Assembly: GCA_028293325.1 (NCBI GenBank)
Contig: JAQGPA010000092.1
Span: 1 to 49,987 of the forward strand
From: Pedosphaera sp.
GTDB taxonomy: Bacteria > Verrucomicrobiota > Verrucomicrobiia > Limisphaerales > Pedosphaeraceae
Direction: 5' to 3'
DNA: 49,987 bases
Each line of letters begins with the position of its first letter. Position 1 is the first letter of the stretch. The translations under genes and the position numbers were made by a program. The notes beneath the pieces were generated by a model. The model saw only the letters and a program-made list of their open reading frames with translations, did not search any database and was not told the DNA's origin. Positions 31,307 through 39,716 of the stretch are shown here, piece after piece.

Positions 31307-33118
31307 ATGTTGAAATTGTTGCAACTGCCCAAAAATAAAGCGTTTGCCTCTATTCGCCCCGACCGGCGAAGACTGGCTGCTTTGTGCCTGGCAATATTCA
31401 TCTTTACCGCCCTCGCAGCCAGCGCGGCCAACTTCACCGCTACGTTGGATCGCGACACCATCACCCTCGGTGAAAATGCCACGCTGACACTCACTTTTGA
31501 AGGAGGTTCACCCAAAACCTTCCCGACCTTGCCCGCCATTCCCAACCTGCAATTCGCAAATCAGGGCGAAGCCAGTCAGTTCACCATGGTGAACGGTCAG
31601 GTCACCGCCTCCCAATCTCATACGTTCGCGGTCACACCGGGCCAGGTGGGTGAGTTCAATCTTCCCGCCTTCAGCGCCGAAATCGGCGGCCAGGCCTTCA
31701 AAACCCAACCGCTCAAGCTCACCGTCCTCGCGCCCGGAACCGCTGCTCCAGCAACCGCCGGCCAGCCAGCAGCCAACAACCCCAGCGGCGCTTTCCTGAA
31801 ATTAATCGTGCCTAAAAACGAAGTTTACCTTGGTGAAATCCTGCCGCTCGAAATCCAGCTTTACGTTCAGATGGGCAAGCTCGCGGAAATGCCTCATTTC
31901 AAGGAAGAGGGCTTTACCCTGGGCAAAATGCTCCAACCCACTGAATCCCAAACCATCCTTAACAATCAACGTTTCAACGTCGTGGTTTTCAAGACCTACG
32001 TCATCGCGGCAAAAACGGGTAAGCTCGATCTCGGTCCCGCCACCATGGCCTTCAATGTCCCGGCGGCAAATTCCCGCCGCAATTTCTTCGGCGAGTATGT
32101 GGATTGGCAATCCATCACTCTCCAAAGTGAACCAACCACCTTGTCGGTGTTGCCCCTGCCCAAGGAAGGCGTGCCTCCCGGTTTCAACGGTGGCGTGGGG
32201 GATTTCTCGCTCACCACCACGGTCAGCCCCACGAACATCGCGGTTGGCGATCCTCTTGTCATAAAAGTCCAGCTCACCGGCCACGGTAATTTGGACGCCC
32301 TCACGCTCCCAGATCAACCAGCCTGGCAGCAATTCAAGGTCTATCCGCCCACGAGCGATTTTCAACCGGCGGACCCGCTCGGTCTCAGTGGCACTAAAAA
32401 TTTCGCTTTGACCGCTGTTCCTGAAAACATGGACATCCGGGAAGTGCCGCCCTTCTCCTTCAGCTTCTTCGACCCGGAGCAGAAATGTTATCGCACGCTC
32501 ACGCAACCGTCCGTCCCGTTGACGGTTCGCCCCAGCATGGCCTCACTGCCCCCGCCCGCCACCTCAAAACCAGATGGCGCTGCGGAGAATGCTTCCCCCG
32601 CCTCCAAAGACATTGTTCACATCAAACCCCGGCCCGGTGTGCTGGCGGAAATTCAGTCGCCCTTGGCAATCCGCCCCTGGTTTATCTCCTTGCAAGGCAT
32701 ACCCGTCATCGCCTGGTTGGCGCTCCTGATCGGACGCAAGCAAAAGGAACGGCTCGCCAACAATCCCCGTCTGCGCCGCAAATATCAGGTCGAGCAAACC
32801 ATCCGGAACGGCTTGAAGGAATTGCGCCAATCCGCCGCCGCAAACCAGGCCGATGCCTTCTTCGCCACTCTCTTTCGCCTCTTGCAGGAGCAATTAGGTG
32901 AACGTCTCGACCTTCCGGCTTCGGCCATTACCGAAGCCGTCGTCGAGGAACGTTTGCGCCCAAACAGCCTGCCGGAGGAAACGCTCGCTGCGCTGCATGA
33001 ATTGTTCCAGACCTGCAACCAGGAACGTTATGCCCATCACAGCACCAACCAGGAATTGGTCTCGTTGATTCCCCGGGTCGAATCCGCCTTAAACCAAATC
33101 AAGGAGCTCAAGGCATGA
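31307..33118 (+). CDS. batD: BatD family protein
   Basis: A 603-residue exported protein of the BatD family (Bacteroides aerotolerance operon). A membrane anchor/signal lies near 22-42. The N-terminal beta-sandwich begins F-T-A-T-L-D-R-D-T-I-T-L-G-E-N-A-T-L, typical of BatD, and further Ig-like sandwiches follow to about 440. A transmembrane segment lies near 462-482 (Q-G-I-P-V-I-A-W-L-A-L-L-I), then a cytoplasmic helical tail ending at 603. BatD works with von Willebrand-domain proteins BatA/BatB and a MoxR ATPase in an envelope stress or maturation role that is not well defined. None of those genes is present here. Its stop overlaps batE by ATGA. Confidence 0.82.
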   Translation: MLKLLQLPKNKAFASIRPDRRRLAALCLAIFIFTALAASAANFTATLDRDTITLGENATLTLTFEGGSPKTFPTLPAIPNLQFANQGEASQFTMVNGQVTASQSHTFAVTPGQVGEFNLPAFSAEIGGQAFKTQPLKLTVLAPGTAAPATAGQPAANNPSGAFLKLIVPKNEVYLGEILPLEIQLYVQMGKLAEMPHFKEEGFTLGKMLQPTESQTILNNQRFNVVVFKTYVIAAKTGKLDLGPATMAFNVPAANSRRNFFGEYVDWQSITLQSEPTTLSVLPLPKEGVPPGFNGGVGDFSLTTTVSPTNIAVGDPLVIKVQLTGHGNLDALTLPDQPAWQQFKVYPPTSDFQPADPLGLSGTKNFALTAVPENMDIREVPPFSFSFFDPEQKCYRTLTQPSVPLTVRPSMASLPPPATSKPDGAAENASPASKDIVHIKPRPGVLAEIQSPLAIRPWFISLQGIPVIAWLALLIGRKQKERLANNPRLRRKYQVEQTIRNGLKELRQSAAANQADAFFATLFRLLQEQLGERLDLPASAITEAVVEERLRPNSLPEETLAALHELFQTCNQERYAHHSTNQELVSLIPRVESALNQIKELKA

Positions 33119-33921
33119 CCATGGAATGGCATAAATTTAAATTCGCACGACGCAGCCAGCAGCTTCTGCCCGCCCTTTTGTTTCTGTTATTCCTTGCCGC
33201 GCCTCTCCGTGCCGTCGAATTCGAAGCCCGCTTTGAACAGGCAAACAAATTTTACGAGGAAGGCAAATATGACTCCGCCGCCGGTGCGTATGACAAGTTA
33301 CTTGAGGCTGGACCGGTTTCCGGGGCCGTTTATTTCAACCGCGGCAATGCTCTCTTCAAAATGGGCCAACTCGGCCGGGCCATCGCCTCATACCGGCAGG
33401 GTGAACAACTCTTGCCACGCGATCCCGACCTGCGCGCCAATCTTCAGTTCGCTCGTACTCAGGCTCGCGGCGGTTCGCCCTACCAGCGGGATTATTGGCA
33501 GCGGTGGCTGCATCTGATGACCTTAAACGAATGGACGTTGCTCACTGCTGGCCTGGCCTGGCTCTTTTTTATCCTGCTCGCTCTGACGCAATGGCGGCCC
33601 GAATCAACGCGGGGGCTGCGCCCATGGTTGGCTGGTATCGGCGGCTTGTTGGTGGTTCTGGGTGTCACCCTTGCCGGAGCATTGAACCGCGATTATTTCA
33701 CCACCTACGCCATCATCATCGCGGGGGAGGCGGATGTCCGCAACGGACCTCTGGACGAATCACAAACCTCCTATAAAGTCCGCGATGGCATGGAGCTTAC
33801 GGTTCACGACCGCAAGGATGGCTGGCTCCAGGTCCTCGATTCTGCCCAGCGTTCCGGTTGGTTGCGCCAGGATCAGATGCTCCTCTTTGAGCCCGCAGCC
33901 GCGCGCAAACCAAAGTCGTAA
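33115..33921 (+). CDS. batE: BatE-like TPR and SH3 membrane protein
   Basis: A 268-residue protein, start codon overlapping the batD stop by 4 bp. A signal peptide (about 17-34) is followed by TPR repeats: F-E-Q-A-N-K-F-Y-E-E-G-K-Y-D-S-A and V-Y-F-N-R-G-N-A-L-F-K-M-G (about 38-100). Two transmembrane helices lie near 140-160 and 170-190. The C-terminal part is a bacterial SH3-like domain (about 200-260: A-D-V-R-N-G-P, then V-H-D-R-K-D-G-W-L-Q-V). TPR plus SH3 in this position matches BatE. It may help assemble or tether the Bat complex in the inner membrane. Confidence 0.8.
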   Translation: MTMEWHKFKFARRSQQLLPALLFLLFLAAPLRAVEFEARFEQANKFYEEGKYDSAAGAYDKLLEAGPVSGAVYFNRGNALFKMGQLGRAIASYRQGEQLLPRDPDLRANLQFARTQARGGSPYQRDYWQRWLHLMTLNEWTLLTAGLAWLFFILLALTQWRPESTRGLRPWLAGIGGLLVVLGVTLAGALNRDYFTTYAIIIAGEADVRNGPLDESQTSYKVRDGMELTVHDRKDGWLQVLDSAQRSGWLRQDQMLLFEPAAARKPKS

Positions 33922-33952
33922 CCTTTCACCCCATGGCATCGTCCAAGTTTGG

Positions 33953-35488
33953 ATGACCACGCGCCCCTTGCTCTGCCTTTTGCTCGCCCTCGCCTGCGTC
34001 CCCTTGCAAGCCGAGGATCTTAAACCCATCTTTGATGGTCAAACTCTCACTGGTTGGACCCACCGCGGCGGCGGCGAATTTCACGTTGAAAATGGCGTCA
34101 TCCGCGGCACGAACGGCAAAGGCAAACAGGGCTGGCTCTGCACCGATAAAATCTACGGCGATTTCATCATGGAACTGGAGATTAATATCACCAGCGGCAA
34201 TTCCGGTGTGCAACTGCGCAGCCACCTTCAACCAAACGACTTCATGGTCGGTTATCAAATTGAGGTCGATCCCACCGCCCGCGCCTGGTCCGGCGGCCTC
34301 TATGACCAGGGTCGCCGTAATTGGTTGCAGGATATGTCGAGCAATGCCCCGGCGCGCAAGGCTTTCAAATTGGTTGAATGGAATAAGTATCGCATCGTTT
34401 GCCGTGGCGATTCCATCAAATCCTGGGTGAACGGCGTGCCCGCCACCGATTTTATCGACTCAATGGATAAGGACGGCATCATCGCACTGCAAGCGCATCC
34501 CGGCACCGGTACCGCTGTCCGCTTCCGCAATATCCGCGTGCAAGACCTCGGCAAAAATTCCGCCCCAGTTTCCACCGGGGACTCCGGCGTGCAAATCAGC
34601 GAGGGACCCGAGAGCCTGAAGGTCACCATCAACGGCCAACCTTTCACCGAATATTTTTTCAAGGATGTCCCCCGCCCTTACTTTTATCCTCTTCTCGGCC
34701 CGGGCCAGCTCCCCATGACCCGCAATTGGCCGATGAAAAACACCGACAACGAGGAACATGATCATCCGCATCATCGTTCGCTTTGGTTCGCGCATGGCCT
34801 GGTCAACGGCCAGGATTTTTGGACAGAGGCCAAAGGCTCCGGCAAAACGGTTCACGACGGTTTCACCGAAATCAAATCCGGCAAGGACTTCGGCCTTATC
34901 CGTTCCAAAAACAAATGGGTGGCTGCTGATGGCTCGGTCTTTTGCACCGATGACCGCCTCATGCGCATCTACAATCGTCCCGACGACAGCCGCCTGTTTG
35001 ATTTTGAAATCACCATTCATGCTTCAAACGGCGACGTCACCTTCGGCGACACCAAGGAAGGCTCAATGGCAGTGCGACTCGCCGAAACCATGCGCCTCAA
35101 GCAACCGAAGGGTACTCCGGGTCAAGGTCACATCGTAATGAACACCGGCGTGCGCGATGGCGAAACCTGGGGCAAAGCCGCCGCCTGGGTTGATTATTAC
35201 GGCCCGGTTGAAGGCAAAACGGTTGGCCTTGCCATTTTTGATCATCCGGAAAATTCCCGTCATCCCACCACCTGGCATGTGCGGGACTACGGCCTGTTCG
35301 CCGCCAATCCTTTCGGCTGGCATGATTTCGAAAAGAAACCCGCCGGCGCCGGCGATCTTAAAATTCCTGCTGGTAAAAATCTTACTTTCCGTTATCGCTT
35401 CTACATGCACAACGGCGATGAAAAGCAGGCGGATGTCGCCGCCCTATATGCGGAGTATGCCAAGACCGCTCCGGAAACCGTCAAGTAA
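33953..35488 (+). CDS. DUF1080 - DUF6807 (PmoA-type) fusion, exported
   Basis: A 511-residue secreted protein. After a signal peptide (about 5-20) comes a DUF1080 domain (about 22-200; D-G-Q-T-L-T-G-W, G-D-F-I-M-E-L-E, N-S-G-V-Q-L-R), a concanavalin-like fold seen in 3-keto-glycoside hydrolases. The second half (about 205-510) is DUF6807: K-D-V-P-R-P-Y-F-Y-P-L, H-D-H-P-H-H-R-S-L-W-F-A-H-G and later H-P-T-T-W-H-V-R-D-Y-G-L-F-A-A-N-P-F-G. The His cluster suggests a metal or sugar site. DUF6807 is labelled PmoA-like in databases but is not methane monooxygenase. The ATG at 33953 fits the signal peptide. The Gfo/Idh/MocA gene follows 35 bp on, suggesting a 3-keto-sugar pathway. Confidence 0.84.
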   Translation: MTTRPLLCLLLALACVPLQAEDLKPIFDGQTLTGWTHRGGGEFHVENGVIRGTNGKGKQGWLCTDKIYGDFIMELEINITSGNSGVQLRSHLQPNDFMVGYQIEVDPTARAWSGGLYDQGRRNWLQDMSSNAPARKAFKLVEWNKYRIVCRGDSIKSWVNGVPATDFIDSMDKDGIIALQAHPGTGTAVRFRNIRVQDLGKNSAPVSTGDSGVQISEGPESLKVTINGQPFTEYFFKDVPRPYFYPLLGPGQLPMTRNWPMKNTDNEEHDHPHHRSLWFAHGLVNGQDFWTEAKGSGKTVHDGFTEIKSGKDFGLIRSKNKWVAADGSVFCTDDRLMRIYNRPDDSRLFDFEITIHASNGDVTFGDTKEGSMAVRLAETMRLKQPKGTPGQGHIVMNTGVRDGETWGKAAAWVDYYGPVEGKTVGLAIFDHPENSRHPTTWHVRDYGLFAANPFGWHDFEKKPAGAGDLKIPAGKNLTFRYRFYMHNGDEKQADVAALYAEYAKTAPETVK

Positions 35489-35523
35489 CCGATGAAACGT
35501 TTGTTTTCCCGAATGTTGAACGT

Positions 35524-37008
35524 ATGAGTAACATCAATCGCCGTCGTTTTCTCAAAGCCTCCTTGCTCACCGCCGGCTCTGTCGGCCTCCTGCCGGGTGC
35601 CGCCGGCCTGCTGGTGCAAAAAGCCGCCGCCCAGAACAATATTCATAGTCAAATCCTCGGTGCCAATGATGACATCCGCGTCGCCGTCGTGGGCATTAAC
35701 GGGCGTGGCGCGGATCACATCAAAAGCTGGAATAGTATTAAAGGCGTCCGCTTGGTTGCCCTGTGTGATGTCGATTCCGCTGTTTTGCAAAAGGGAATTA
35801 AACAACTGAAGGACAATAATCAGGATGTCGCCGGTTATCAGGACATCCGCCAACTGCTCGAAAACAAGGATATCGATGCCATCTCGATTGCCACGCCCAA
35901 TCACTGGCATTCGCTCGCCGCCATCTGGGGCGTTCAGGCAGGCAAGGATGTTTACGTGGAAAAGCCGGTTTCCCACAACCTTTGGGAAGGCCGCCAGCTT
36001 GTCAACGCCGCCCGCAAACATAAACGCATTGTCCAGGCTGGCACGCAAAGTCGTTCCAATCCCGGCATGCGCCAAGCCATTGCCTGGCTTCAGGACGGCG
36101 GGCTCGGTAGAATTATCCGCGCGCGCGGACTCTGCTATAAGCGGCGAAAAAGCATCGGTAAAACCAGCGGCCCGCAACCGGTCCCCGAGTCCGTGAACTA
36201 CGATCTCTGGCTCGGTCCTGCCCCCATGGAACAACCGCGCCGCGAACGGTTCCATTATGACTGGCACTGGTTCTGGCAAACCGGCAACGGCGACGTCGGC
36301 AATCAAGGCATTCATCAAATGGACATCGCCCGTTGGGCCTTGGGTGAAACCGAGCTCTCCCCCCGCGTCTTCAGTTTCGGTGGACGCCTCGGCTACGATG
36401 ATGATGGCACCACTCCCAACACCCAGATTGTTTACCACGATTACAAAAAAGCTCCGCTCATTTTTGAAGTGCGCGGACTTCCCGCCAAACCTGACGCGGA
36501 CACCATGGACAGTTATCGAGGCGCCAGTATCGGCGTGGTCGTTGACTGCGAATATGGTTACATGGTCCTCCCCAATTACAGCGAAGCCACGGTTTACGAT
36601 AGTCGCGACCGAAAGGTCCGGGAATTCAAAGGGGAGGCCAGCCATTTTGAAAACTTTATCCAGGCGGTGCGCAGCCGGAAATCAGAGGATTTGAACGCGG
36701 ACATCCTGGAAGGACACCTCTCTTCCGCCCTCGTCCACACCGCCAACATCTCCTACCGGCTCGGCAAACAGGAATCACCCGCGCAAATGCACGAGGAAAT
36801 CAAAGGCAATCCGGCTGCGCTCGAATGTCTCACCCGCATGCAGGAACATCTCTCCGCCAATAATGTCGCGCTGGCCAAATCCCCGGCCACCTTCGGCGCC
36901 TTCTTGAAGTTCAATCCCAAGACGGAACGTTTCACCAATAATAAAAAAGCCAACGAACTGCTCACCCGCGAATACCGCGAACCCTTCGTCGTCCAGGAAA
37001 AAATTTAA
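35524..37008 (+). CDS. Tat-exported Gfo/Idh/MocA family oxidoreductase
   Basis: A 494-residue NAD(P)-dependent sugar oxidoreductase. A twin-arginine signal, N-R-R-R-F-L-K-A-S-L, opens the protein and a hydrophobic stretch runs to about 36. The Rossmann fold has V-A-V-V-G-I-N-G-R-G (53-62), and the catalytic loop is E-K-P-V-S-H-N (146-152) with the conserved Lys147. A-T-P-N-H-W-H (123-129) and N-Q-G-I-H-Q-M-D near 260 are typical of the family's periplasmic branch. These enzymes oxidise or epimerise sugars, often making 3-keto sugars that DUF1080 proteins then cleave. It directly follows the DUF1080-DUF6807 gene, fitting one pathway. The substrate is unknown. Confidence 0.92.
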   Translation: MSNINRRRFLKASLLTAGSVGLLPGAAGLLVQKAAAQNNIHSQILGANDDIRVAVVGINGRGADHIKSWNSIKGVRLVALCDVDSAVLQKGIKQLKDNNQDVAGYQDIRQLLENKDIDAISIATPNHWHSLAAIWGVQAGKDVYVEKPVSHNLWEGRQLVNAARKHKRIVQAGTQSRSNPGMRQAIAWLQDGGLGRIIRARGLCYKRRKSIGKTSGPQPVPESVNYDLWLGPAPMEQPRRERFHYDWHWFWQTGNGDVGNQGIHQMDIARWALGETELSPRVFSFGGRLGYDDDGTTPNTQIVYHDYKKAPLIFEVRGLPAKPDADTMDSYRGASIGVVVDCEYGYMVLPNYSEATVYDSRDRKVREFKGEASHFENFIQAVRSRKSEDLNADILEGHLSSALVHTANISYRLGKQESPAQMHEEIKGNPAALECLTRMQEHLSANNVALAKSPATFGAFLKFNPKTERFTNNKKANELLTREYREPFVVQEKI

Positions 37009-37016
37009 TCATCGGA

Positions 37017-37037
37017 ACCCGGCGGCTTTCGCCGGGT
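37017..37037. terminator. hairpin between convergent genes
   Basis: ACCCGGCG pairs with CGCCGGGT around GCTTT, 9 bp after the oxidoreductase stop and before the convergent DUF1080 gene. No strong U-tract, so it may be a weak or factor-assisted terminator. Confidence 0.5.
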
Positions 37038-37073
37038 CCGGTGCTTTGGTGTGCCTCGGCGTTGCTCCGCTGA

Positions 37074-37760
37074 TCAGTTGGCTTTCAGCGGCTCAATGAA
37101 TATCTTGCGAATCTCGATTTCGCCACCCTCGCTCTGAATCCCAATCCTGCCGGAGGAAATACTGCATCCCGTGGTTTCGTTCATCAGTTTGCCGTTGATG
37201 GAAGCCTTGACGCTGTCACCCGCGCATACCATTTCACAGGTGTTCCACCCGCCCACCGGATTTTCGTTGGACGGCCCGCGCTTGGGTACCGGCGTGTTAA
37301 CGGTCATCCCTTGATGCTCTTTGGATTCCGCGCCTCCCATCAAGAACAAGTCGCCTTGCTTGTCATGCTGGCCTTGGCATTGGATGTTGGGCGGCCAGAG
37401 TTTGTCCGGCCCGCTCATATGCACCAACACCCCGGTATTGTCCGCCTTGGGAGCGACCTTCACAAAACGCCACTCCACCGTCAGCTTGTAATCACGATAA
37501 TCCTGCTCGGTCCGCATATAGCCGGTCGGCTTCCCCGTGTTCTTGATGATGCCATTCTCCACCGACCACGTCTTGGTCACATCCTCGCCCTTTGGCAGAA
37601 AGAGTTTCCAACCGATGAGATCCTTGCCATTGAATAAATCAATGCGCTGGGTGGGAGTAACCGGATTTTCAATCTCAGCCGCCGCGCCAGTCCATGCCAA
37701 AGCCAAAGCGAGACAAAAACCAACCATCCCAATTACCGCCATTCTAAAAGTTTTTTTCAT
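37074..37760 (-). CDS. exported DUF1080 (3-keto-glycoside hydrolase-like) protein
   Basis: A 228-residue secreted protein with a signal peptide (M-K-K-T-F then hydrophobic 8-24, cut near A-A-A-E). The DUF1080 fold has R-I-D-L-F-N-G-K-D-L-I-G-W-K (near 40-50), W-S-V-E-N-G-I-I-K, Y-R-D-Y-K-L-T-V-E-W-R-F, D-N-T-G-V-L-V-H and, near the end, G-R-I-G-I-Q-S-E-G-G-E-I-E-(I)-R. Relatives in this fold cleave 3-keto-disaccharides. The ATG at 37760 was preferred because it gives a clean signal peptide; an ATG at 37793 has AGGAG only 1 base before it. It sits downstream of a broken gene and kduD on the same strand. Confidence 0.85.
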   Translation of the reverse strand: MKKTFRMAVIGMVGFCLALALAWTGAAAEIENPVTPTQRIDLFNGKDLIGWKLFLPKGEDVTKTWSVENGIIKNTGKPTGYMRTEQDYRDYKLTVEWRFVKVAPKADNTGVLVHMSGPDKLWPPNIQCQGQHDKQGDLFLMGGAESKEHQGMTVNTPVPKRGPSNENPVGGWNTCEMVCAGDSVKASINGKLMNETTGCSISSGRIGIQSEGGEIEIRKIFIEPLKAN

Positions 37761-37789
37761 TTTGATGGCAAATTTAAAGTCAACCGCAC

Positions 37790-37915
37790 TCATTCTCCTG
37801 CAACGCTGACTGCGATTGGCGACCGCAATCCTTGTGCAAATTCATCCACATACATTTTCCACGCATTGTAATCGGCGAATTGCCCGCTCTTGTCCCAGCC
37901 AAAGCCCGCCAAGTG
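37790..37915 (-). pseudogene. C-terminal remnant of a DUF4861-like gene
   Basis: The last 41 codons of a vanished gene, ending with TGA at 37790-37792. They read H-L-A-G-F-G-W-D-K-S-G-Q-F-A-D, then A-W-K-M-Y-V-D-E-F-A, then S-P-I-A-V-S-V. They align with the C-terminus of the GH105-DUF4861 protein nearby (G-A-G-W-I-Q-S-G-D-F, A-W-E-A-C-V-R-D-F-A, P-L-Q-V), sharing the G-W-x2-S-G-x-F, A-W and F-A spacing. The upstream part is lost or scrambled before kduD's stop region. Confidence 0.6.
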
Positions 37916-37994
37916 CAACGGGTGGCGGTCCAAAAGTGGGTCATCGGAAATCTGTAAACTGCTTCCTAAACCGCAGGTCAAGTTTGATGGCGGG

Positions 37995-38771
37995 TTAACG
38001 CGCCAGCCAGCCACCATCGATGTTCAGAATCGTGCCATTCAGATAGTTTGCCTCCGCCGAGGCCAGGAACACGCAACCGCCGGAAATGTCTTCCGGCGCG
38101 CCCCAGCGACCTTCGGGAATGCGGCTGAGAATCGAGTCGTTCCGCTTCGTATCTTCGCGCAAGGGCCGGGTGTTTTCCGTGGCAATATAGCCGGGCGCGA
38201 TGGCATTGACGTTGATCCGTTCCTTCGCCCATTCATTGGCCAAAGCCTTCGTCACTCCGGCAATGCCGCTTTTGCTGGCGGTGTACGCCGGCACCAGAAT
38301 GCCGCCTTGGAAGGAAAGCATGGAGGCGATGTTGACGATCTTCAACCGCGCTTCGGGCGCCGATTGTTCACGCCCTCCGGTCAGCCACCACTTGCCCACC
38401 GCCTGGCAAAGAAAAAAGGGCGCGGTCAGGTTAATCTGGATAACTGCATTCCAATCAGCCTCCGGAAAATCCGCCGCCGGCGCGCGGCGTATTATGCCGG
38501 CGTTGTTCACGAGCGCATCCACCCGCCCCGCCTCTTTCACAATTTGCGCCACCAGTTCGCCGGCGCCCTTCTGACTCAACTGGCCCAAGTCCGCGGCAAC
38601 CGCCGTGAATTTTGCGCCCAGCGCGCGCGCCTTCGTCGCGGTATCGCTTTGGTCGCTGGTGCCGATGCCCACCACGTGCGCCCCCTCGCCGGCGAAGCCC
38701 AGCACGATGGCCTGCCCGATTCCACGGCTGGTGCCGGTCACCACCACAACTTTGTTGGCAAATCGTTTCAT
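37995..38771 (-). CDS. kduD: 2-dehydro-3-deoxy-D-gluconate 5-dehydrogenase
   Basis: A 258-residue short-chain dehydrogenase that reduces 2,5-diketo-3-deoxygluconate to 2-keto-3-deoxygluconate with NADH in uronate breakdown. SDR marks: T-G-T-S-R-G-I-G-Q-A (13-22, cofactor), N-N-A-G-I-I-R-R (near 88-95), catalytic Ser in N-I-A-S-M-L-S-F-Q-G-G, and Y-x3-K in P-A-Y-T-A-S-K-S-G. R-I-P-x-G-R-W-G-x-P-E-D and the N-A-I-A-P-G-Y-(I)-A-T-(E)-N-T motif are typical of KduD, as is the position beside kduI (23 bp). A short insertion (about 131-143, W-L-T-G-G-R-E) makes it slightly longer than E. coli KduD. Confidence 0.92.
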   Translation of the reverse strand: MKRFANKVVVVTGTSRGIGQAIVLGFAGEGAHVVGIGTSDQSDTATKARALGAKFTAVAADLGQLSQKGAGELVAQIVKEAGRVDALVNNAGIIRRAPAADFPEADWNAVIQINLTAPFFLCQAVGKWWLTGGREQSAPEARLKIVNIASMLSFQGGILVPAYTASKSGIAGVTKALANEWAKERINVNAIAPGYIATENTRPLREDTKRNDSILSRIPEGRWGAPEDISGGCVFLASAEANYLNGTILNIDGGWLAR

Positions 38772-38794
38772 GGTCTTTTCTCGCTTAAATCAAA

Positions 38795-39628
38795 TTATCG
38801 CAGGTCAGCTGGCTTAATCCCGTCCATGTCGCCGAACGTCTGGTTTTCACCCGCCATGCCCCAGATAAACCGGTAGTTGCCCGTGCCACAGCCGGAGTGG
38901 ATCGACCACGCGGGCGAAAGCACCACCTGCTGTTCCTGCACAAATAAATGCCGCGTCTCCGTCGGCGCGCCCATCAAATGCACCAGCACTTTTTCAGCGA
39001 GATCAAAATAAACATAAATCTCCGTGCGCCGATTATGCGTGTGCGGCGGAAAAGTGTTCCACACGCTGCCCTCGGCCAATTCTGTAAAGCCCATGACCAA
39101 TTGGCAGCTTTGAATACCGCCCGCATGAATGTATTTATAGATGGTCCGCTGGTTCGCGCCGGCCAGCGTGCCGAGTGGCACGGGCGTGGCCTCCTTTTTC
39201 TTCATCAGCGTCGCGGGATGCGCCGCATGCGCCGGACAGCTCAACCAGTAAAAGCGCGCCGGATTTTTCGCGTCCGCGCTCTCGAAAGTCACTTTCTGCG
39301 TTCCGATTGGCACATACACGCAATCCAGCCGGTCCAGAGCAAACGATTTCCCATCCGCGCGGACCACGCCTGGACCGCCGATATTGATCGCGCCAAATTC
39401 CCGTCGTTCCAGGAAAAAGGCCCGTCCGGTTTCCTTGTGGTTTGGCAATTCCAGCGGCGTCAACGGCACCACACCGCCCACCGCCAACCGGTCCAGATCA
39501 GTGAAGACTCCCCGGAACTCGCCGGGCACAAAAAGATCGGCGACGAGAAAGGTGTCCCGCAACTGCTGCGTGTTCATTAGGGGCAAATCCTGCGGGCGCG
39601 GCATGCGGCGAATGGTATCGGCAAACAT
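38795..39628 (-). CDS. kduI: 5-dehydro-4-deoxy-D-glucuronate isomerase
   Basis: A 277-residue cupin isomerase converting 4-deoxy-L-threo-5-hexosulose uronate (from unsaturated galacturonate) to 2,5-diketo-3-deoxygluconate. Length equals E. coli KduI (278). Zn ligands: P-P-H-T-H-N-R-R-T-E-I-Y (two His and Glu) and S-I-H-S-G. Family blocks: F-L-E-R-R-E-(F)-G-(A)-I-N-I-G-G, C-Q-L-V-M-G-F-T-E-L-A-E-G, and F-I-W-G-M-A-G-E-N-Q at the end. The ATG at 39628 matches the family's N-terminal length; longer in-frame starts do not. It heads a minus-strand unit with kduD and diverges from the GH105-DUF4861 gene over 88 bp. Confidence 0.94.
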   Translation of the reverse strand: MFADTIRRMPRPQDLPLMNTQQLRDTFLVADLFVPGEFRGVFTDLDRLAVGGVVPLTPLELPNHKETGRAFFLERREFGAINIGGPGVVRADGKSFALDRLDCVYVPIGTQKVTFESADAKNPARFYWLSCPAHAAHPATLMKKKEATPVPLGTLAGANQRTIYKYIHAGGIQSCQLVMGFTELAEGSVWNTFPPHTHNRRTEIYVYFDLAEKVLVHLMGAPTETRHLFVQEQQVVLSPAWSIHSGCGTGNYRFIWGMAGENQTFGDMDGIKPADLR

Positions 39629-39716
39629 GGCGCGCAGGTTAACGACCCCTATCGGCGCGGTCAACGATTTCTGTTTTTGATTGAAATGACCACCCCGCAC
39701 AAGGCATTATTTGGCC

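Noticed and set aside
33953..35488. Methane oxygenase (PmoA) on database label of DUF6807
   Set aside because: The protein is secreted, soluble-like and linked to DUF1080; it has none of the membrane helices of particulate methane monooxygenase PmoA.
35401..36645. 414-codon minus-strand frame opposite the Gfo/Idh/MocA gene
   Set aside because: Antisense shadow; the plus strand carries full family motifs and Tat signal.
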